Under the pieces are notes generated by a model. That model was not told the DNA's origin, did no database searches, and saw only the letters and a program-made list of their open reading frames with translations. From Chloroflexota bacterium (GTDB lineage Bacteria > Chloroflexota > Anaerolineae > Anaerolineales > Anaerolineaceae), in the NCBI GenBank assembly GCA_029265085.1, contig JAJUJY010000097.1, positions 1-16,385 on the forward strand: 16,385 bases of DNA. Direction: 5' to 3'. A program made the position numbers and the translations under genes. Of this stretch, positions 13,027 through 16,385 are shown one piece after another (positions within the stretch are counted from its first letter, which is position 1; the number at the start of each line of letters is the position of its first letter).

Positions 13027-13065
13027 CAGCCAATACCATCTGATCAGCAATTGTATTTTTGGCTG
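13027..13065 (+). terminator. Weak terminator-like hairpin after the secreted-protein pair
   Basis: CAGCCAA (13027-13033) and TTGGCTG (13059-13065) can pair across a 25-base loop, followed by the T-rich GTCTTTCTTT. The long loop makes this a low-confidence terminator. The remaining gap to 13164 holds an A/T-rich stretch with TATAAA at 13104-13109 that could be a -10 box. Confidence 0.25.
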
Positions 13066-13163
13066 GTCTTTCTTTGCCTGTCTTACCGGCATTCGGATTG
13101 GTTTATAAAAAATAAAATTTTTTCGTTCAAAAAATCAATGCATCCAAGAAAGTTATTTTTCAA

Positions 13164-13937
13164 ATGAAGCCTACAGTAGAAGAGGTCATCACTCTGGCTC
13201 GCCATGCCGGAAAGATTTTGCGTGAAGGTTTGAACAGCAAGCACCAGATTCACCATAAAGGTCCAACCGACCTTGTAACGGATAAGGACAAATTATCTGA
13301 GAAATACTTGATTGAAACGATCCTGGAACGTTATCCCGATCATTCCATTGTCAGTGAAGAGAGCGGTGCTGTAAACGGGCAGCATATCCAGCGCTGGTAT
13401 ATTGATCCATTGGACGGCACCATTAATTATGCCCACGGTCTGCCCTTGTTTTCTGTCTCCCTCGCTTTTGCAAATGAGCAGGGTATGCAAATCGGGGTGG
13501 TTTACGATCCCATGATGGATGAGTGCTTTTGGGCAGAACGCGGCGGCGGCGCTTTTTTGAATGGAAAACCAATTCAGGTATCGGAAACGCAGCAGCTGAT
13601 TGACGCGCTCTTGTGCACGGGCTTTCCATATAATATGAACAGCGTGGAAAATAACCTGGAATATCACAACCGTTTTTCGCTGTGCTCGCAGGGAGTGCGC
13701 CGTTTAGGGTCTGCGGCGCTTGATTTGTGTTATGTGGCCTGCGGCCGCCTGGACGGTTTTTGGGAAACGCGCTTGCAGCCCTGGGATTGCGCTGCCGGAG
13801 CACTGATTGCTCTGGAAGCCGGGGCAAAAGTCAGTGATATGGCAGGGAGTGCGGATTTCTTCCATGCCCCGTATGCTGTTCTGGCTGCCACACCGGCAAT
13901 CCACAATCAGATGCTGGCTGTGATTGCTAAAGCCTGA
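13164..13937 (+). CDS. Inositol monophosphatase family protein
   Basis: A 257-residue Mg2+-dependent phosphatase of the IMPase/FBPase superfamily. Metal and catalytic residues are all present: Glu65 in SEES, Asp81 and Asp84 in WYIDPLDGTINY, and Asp208 in WDCAAGALIALEAGA. Length is normal for the family. Likely substrates are inositol phosphates or related small phosphates such as fructose-1,6-bisphosphate, histidinol phosphate or PAP; the sequence alone does not decide. The conserved N-terminal helix and GPTDLVTDKD segment support the ATG at 13164, although only a weak AAGAAAG-like ribosome binding site is present. It is followed by two inverted repeats before the CPBP gene. Confidence 0.93.
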   Translation: MKPTVEEVITLARHAGKILREGLNSKHQIHHKGPTDLVTDKDKLSEKYLIETILERYPDHSIVSEESGAVNGQHIQRWYIDPLDGTINYAHGLPLFSVSLAFANEQGMQIGVVYDPMMDECFWAERGGGAFLNGKPIQVSETQQLIDALLCTGFPYNMNSVENNLEYHNRFSLCSQGVRRLGSAALDLCYVACGRLDGFWETRLQPWDCAAGALIALEAGAKVSDMAGSADFFHAPYAVLAATPAIHNQMLAVIAKA

Positions 13938-13939
13938 CC

Positions 13940-13979
13940 ATTTTGCCAATTAATATCCTGTCCATTGGTCGAGCAAAAT
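13940..13979. repeat. Nested inverted repeat just after the IMPase stop
   Basis: ATTTTGC-CAAT (13940-13950) can pair with ATTG (13964-13967) and GCAAAAT (13973-13979), with a five-base bulge. It begins two bases after the stop codon. It could slow transcription or protect the 3' end. There is no T tract, so intrinsic termination is doubtful. Confidence 0.35.
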
Positions 13980-14020
13980 TGACCTGATGGGATAGGGAAA
14001 ACCAGGGGTAATTAAAGATA

Positions 14021-14055
14021 TGATCAAACCGGAATACAACTTTTTGGTTTGATCA
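14021..14055. promoter_or_regulatory. Perfect 10-bp inverted repeat upstream of the CPBP gene
   Basis: TGATCAAACC (14021-14030) and GGTTTGATCA (14046-14055) flank 15 bases, giving 25-bp centre-to-centre spacing. The first arm overlaps a TATGAT (14019-14024) that could be a -10 box. It may be an operator for CPBP-GNAT expression, or a hairpin in the read-through leader from the IMPase gene. The following sequence (GATTTTATGG) lacks a proper T tract. Confidence 0.5.
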
Positions 14056-14089
14056 GATTTTATGGCGTTAGTGGGAGGAATCTGTACCC

Positions 14090-14977
14090 ATGAGAAACAA
14101 ATCTTTAATTGCTTTTCTTATCATAGTAACCTTGCTCAGTGCAGGGTATGTGGTTGGAATGAAGATGGCCGGGCAGTACGGTCCATACCTGGCGCAGGCT
14201 TATATGCTCACACCCGCGATCGCGGCGCTCATCACCCGCCTGTTTTTTGATCCGCGCAAATTTAGCGATGCAAACCTGCGTCTTGGGCGCGCAAAAGACT
14301 GGCTGCGATTTTATCTCTTTAGCCTGGCGATTGTAGCATTATACTTTTTTGCTTATTGGATCACAGGTGCAGGGCGGTGGGATTTCAGCGGTCAATCCTT
14401 CCTGGCAATGCTTGAGAAGCAGTTTGCAATGGCCGGGCAAAGCATGACCGAAGGGCTGCCTCAAGGAATGACCCCGCAGATGATGATGTGGCTTTACTTT
14501 GTGGGTGATCTGACCTTGTTTAATATTCTGCCTGGATTGGTGACCGGTTTTGGCGAAGAATTTGGCTGGCGGGGCTTGATGTTCCCGCGCCTGTATGCGA
14601 TTAAACACTGGGCAGCCTTCCTGGTCGGTGGATTAATTTGGTTTGGCTGGCACCTGCCGCTGATGCTGCTCAATCCGCAACCTGTAGATCCCTTGCAACT
14701 GGCTGTGCTGCTGCCCGTCATGGCGCTTGGCTCAATCTGCACGTTCACTTACCTGGCTTATGCATACACCAAAACACGCAGTATCTGGATTGCATCCTTT
14801 GCGCATATTGTGATGAATAATGCTTCCGCCGGGTTAGGAATGCTGCTCGTCGTTCAAAATCAATTTGTTGCCAATATCATGACTTCATTGGCGATGGTCG
14901 TTGTGGTTGCTGTGCTGTATTTTACGGGCGAGTTGAAGATCTTTAAACAGTATTTTTCACCATCGAACAATTCTTGA
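14090..14977 (+). CDS. CPBP family intramembrane metalloprotease
   Basis: A 295-residue multi-pass membrane protein with every motif of the CPBP (Abi/CAAX-type, Rce1-like) family. Motif 1 is GEEFGWRG with Glu156, Glu157 and Arg161. Motif 2 is FGWHLP with His188. The last motif is FAHIVMNN with His239 and Asn243. About seven or eight hydrophobic segments are visible. Members act as glutamate-dependent intramembrane proteases in eukaryotic prenyl-protein processing and, in bacteria, in bacteriocin immunity or maturation. The substrate here is unknown. GGGAGGAA at 14073-14080 supports the ATG at 14090, with slightly long spacing. Residues about 95-135 form a Met/Gln-rich loop that is longer than usual. 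It is co-transcribed with the GNAT gene 12 bases downstream. Confidence 0.92.
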   Translation: MRNKSLIAFLIIVTLLSAGYVVGMKMAGQYGPYLAQAYMLTPAIAALITRLFFDPRKFSDANLRLGRAKDWLRFYLFSLAIVALYFFAYWITGAGRWDFSGQSFLAMLEKQFAMAGQSMTEGLPQGMTPQMMMWLYFVGDLTLFNILPGLVTGFGEEFGWRGLMFPRLYAIKHWAAFLVGGLIWFGWHLPLMLLNPQPVDPLQLAVLLPVMALGSICTFTYLAYAYTKTRSIWIASFAHIVMNNASAGLGMLLVVQNQFVANIMTSLAMVVVVAVLYFTGELKIFKQYFSPSNNS

Positions 14978-14989
14978 GAAAGAATCATT

Positions 14990-15559
14990 ATGGCTATTAA
15001 CATTCCCAATGCGTATTTGATTGGTAAAACTGTGGCTTTACGCCCATTGACCAAAGCTGATTTGCCGCTGATTTGCCAGTGGTATAACGACCCGGAAATT
15101 CGCCCGTTGATTGGTGAAACTACACCAAGCACCGAAGTTAATATCGAGGCCTGGTACAACCGGGTAATGGAAGACAGCGCGCGGGTCTGGTTTATGATTG
15201 TGGTAAAGGAAACCGGGCAGGTGATTGGCGAGTGCGGCTTGCTGCGCATGTTCCCGGCCTGGCGCACTACCGATTTGAGCATCATTATTGGTGAGAAATC
15301 TGCCTGGGGGAAGGGCTACGGGCGTGAGGCAATCATCTTGTTGATGGATTATGCCTTTGGCGCGTTGAACTTCCACCGTGTTTCAATTGGTGTGGTTGGA
15401 TTTAACCAGCGCGCACTGAAATTTTATGAACAGGTTGGGTTTCAGCGTGAAGGGATTCAACGGGATGGCTATTTCTACAACCACCGCTACTCCGATTTTG
15501 TGATGATGTCAATTTTGGAGGAGGAATTTCGGGATTTGCATCTAACAGGAAATATCTAA
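14990..15559 (+). CDS. GNAT family N-acetyltransferase (RimJ/RimL type)
   Basis: A 189-residue acetyltransferase. The acetyl-CoA pyrophosphate-binding loop is WGKGYG at 106-111 with the following helix REAIILLMDYAF. The N-terminal VALRPLTKADLPLICQWYND and C-terminal FNQRALKFYEQVGFQREG stretches are typical of the RimJ/RimL and SpeG-like branch. The substrate could be a protein N-terminus, an aminoglycoside, a polyamine or another amine. It begins 12 bases after the CPBP stop, and an intrinsic terminator follows, making it the last gene of this unit. A functional link to the CPBP protease is not established. Confidence 0.92.
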   Translation: MAINIPNAYLIGKTVALRPLTKADLPLICQWYNDPEIRPLIGETTPSTEVNIEAWYNRVMEDSARVWFMIVVKETGQVIGECGLLRMFPAWRTTDLSIIIGEKSAWGKGYGREAIILLMDYAFGALNFHRVSIGVVGFNQRALKFYEQVGFQREGIQRDGYFYNHRYSDFVMMSILEEEFRDLHLTGNI

Positions 15560-15584
15560 ACAATTTTTCTTTACCTCAAATGAC

Positions 15585-15621
15585 AATGCGGCTGCTGTAA
15601 AGTCAGCCGCATTTTGTTTTT
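15585..15621 (+). terminator. Rho-independent terminator after the GNAT gene
   Basis: AATGCGGCTG (15585-15594) pairs perfectly with CAGCCGCATT (15604-15613) around a nine-base loop, followed by TTGTTTTT. It is well placed 25 bases after the GNAT stop and separates that unit from the methyltransferase gene. Confidence 0.88.
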
Positions 15622-15648
15622 GCGTTTGCTGATGGTTTCTAAAAAACA

Positions 15649-15691
15649 TTGTCTTTCCTGATTTTCTGTTCTGAGATTATTCGTGTAAAAT
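15649..15691 (+). promoter_or_regulatory. Candidate promoter giving a leaderless or very short leader methyltransferase mRNA
   Basis: TAAAAT (15686-15691) ends six bases before the ATG at 15698, so transcription would start at or next to the start codon. An alternative pair, TTGTCT (15649-15654) with GATTAT (15674-15679), would give a leader of about a dozen bases. In either case no ribosome binding site is visible before the ATG (AAATAAACCC). Confidence 0.35.
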
Positions 15692-15697
15692 AAACCC

Positions 15698-16385
15698 ATG
15701 AGCCAACCCATTCTCCCGCTGGACCAGGTTATTGAGGGGAACTGTACGGATGTCCTTGCGGGATTTCCGCCGGAATCGGTCGATTTGATCTTCGCTGACC
15801 CGCCTTACAATCTGCAGCTGCGCAATGATCTCTGGCGGCCAAACCTGACCCGGGTGAACGGGGTCAATGATCCCTGGGATCAATTTCAAGATTTTGAAAG
15901 TTATGATGTCTTTACCGAAGCCTGGCTGAGTGCCTGCCAGCGTGTCTTAAAACCAACCGGCACTTTATGGGTGATTGGCACATATCACAATATCTTTCGT
16001 GTAGGATACATCTTACAAAACCTGGGCTATTGGATCTTAAACAATGTTGTGTGGGTCAAGACCAATCCAATGCCCAATTTCCGCGGGGTACGTTTCACCA
16101 ACTCGCATGAAACGTTGATTTGGGCGCAAAAAGAGCGCGGCGCACGTTACACGTTTAATCACCATGCCATGAAGGCGCTCAATGATGATTTGCAGATGCG
16201 CTCTGACTGGCATTTGCCAACCTGTATCGGCCGCGAACGACTGCGGGTGAATGGGGCGCGGGCGCATTCCACCCAAAAACCGCTCTCTCTCCTTTACCGT
16301 ATTTTGATGGCCTCCAGTAACTCGGGCGACGTGGTATTGGATCCTTTCTTTGGTACAGGCACAACCGGCGAAGCAGCGCACCGCC
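15698..16385 (+). CDS. CcrM/M.HinfI-like adenine-N6 DNA methyltransferase (partial)
   Basis: The first 229 codons of a gene that continues past the right edge. It is an N6-adenine (beta-order) methyltransferase: catalytic DPPY at residues 34-37 precedes the SAM-binding [10 protein letters not shown] at 215-224. Many stretches closely resemble Caulobacter CcrM, including [42 protein letters not shown] and QMRSDW. CcrM and M.HinfI methylate GANTC, so this specificity is likely but is inferred from similarity. The ATG at 15698 leaves the usual short N-terminus before [10 protein letters not shown]. It lies after a strong terminator, so it has its own promoter. Whether a restriction partner follows is outside the window. 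A solitary regulatory or maintenance methyltransferase is one option, a HinfI-like restriction-modification system the other. Confidence 0.93.
   Translation, partial: MSQPILPLDQVIEGNCTDVLAGFPPESVDLIFADPPYNLQLRNDLWRPNLTRVNGVNDPWDQFQDFESYDVFTEAWLSACQRVLKPTGTLWVIGTYHNIFRVGYILQNLGYWILNNVVWVKTNPMPNFRGVRFTNSHETLIWAQKERGARYTFNHHAMKALNDDLQMRSDWHLPTCIGRERLRVNGARAHSTQKPLSLLYRILMASSNSGDVVLDPFFGTGTTGEAAHR

Overview
The window looks like chromosome from a mid-GC bacterium, most plausibly a member of the Chloroflexota (Anaerolineae-like). That placement is inference. It rests on the mix of a three-component glycerol-3-phosphate dehydrogenase operon, a bacterial translin-family gene beside DUF3467 and ssb, membrane zinc-ribbon proteins and secreted proteins with Thr/Pro linkers. 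No rRNA, tRNA, CRISPR array, transposase or phage gene is visible, and no stretch over about 300 bases lacks a gene.

Layout. (1) 1-2935, minus strand: a GlpA-like FAD dehydrogenase, a second FAD/NAD oxidoreductase and a DUF1667 protein running off the left edge. These are probably the three parts of an anaerobic-type glycerol-3-phosphate dehydrogenase. They diverge from a SorC-family sugar-phosphate regulator (3109-4074), and the shared promoter region carries repeated and palindromic operator-like sites. (2) 4080-4694: a DUF559 nuclease gene bracketed by GC-rich palindromic repeats. The repeat tails supply the stop codons of both the nuclease gene and the neighbouring vanZ-like gene. (3) 4689-5689, minus strand: sdpI-like then vanZ-like envelope proteins. 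(4) 5851-8043, plus strand: ssb, DUF3467, a translin-family gene, and a Cas4/Dna2-like nuclease divided into two membrane-anchored halves by an in-frame TAG. This is the strongest candidate for an undescribed system: every part of known type handles nucleic acid, and the nuclease is split exactly between two membrane helices. (5) 10877-8050, minus strand: a Nudix hydrolase followed by three zinc-ribbon proteins in a tightly overlapped operon. Two of these carry paired C-terminal membrane helices. (6) 11060-13014, plus strand: a secreted protein with a Thr/Pro linker and a membrane-anchored companion. (7) 13164-15559, plus strand: an inositol-monophosphatase-family enzyme, a CPBP membrane protease and a GNAT acetyltransferase, closed by a clear intrinsic terminator. 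(8) 15698 to the right edge: a CcrM/M.HinfI-like adenine methyltransferase with a very short or absent leader.

How the genes may work together. Region 1 feeds glycerol-3-phosphate electrons into metabolism under sugar-phosphate control. Region 4 could process single-stranded nucleic acid at the membrane. The methyltransferase, if it recognises GANTC as its close similarity to CcrM suggests, has four such sites within 112 bp in the sdpI/ssb intergenic region. This last link is a hypothesis, not a demonstrated connection.
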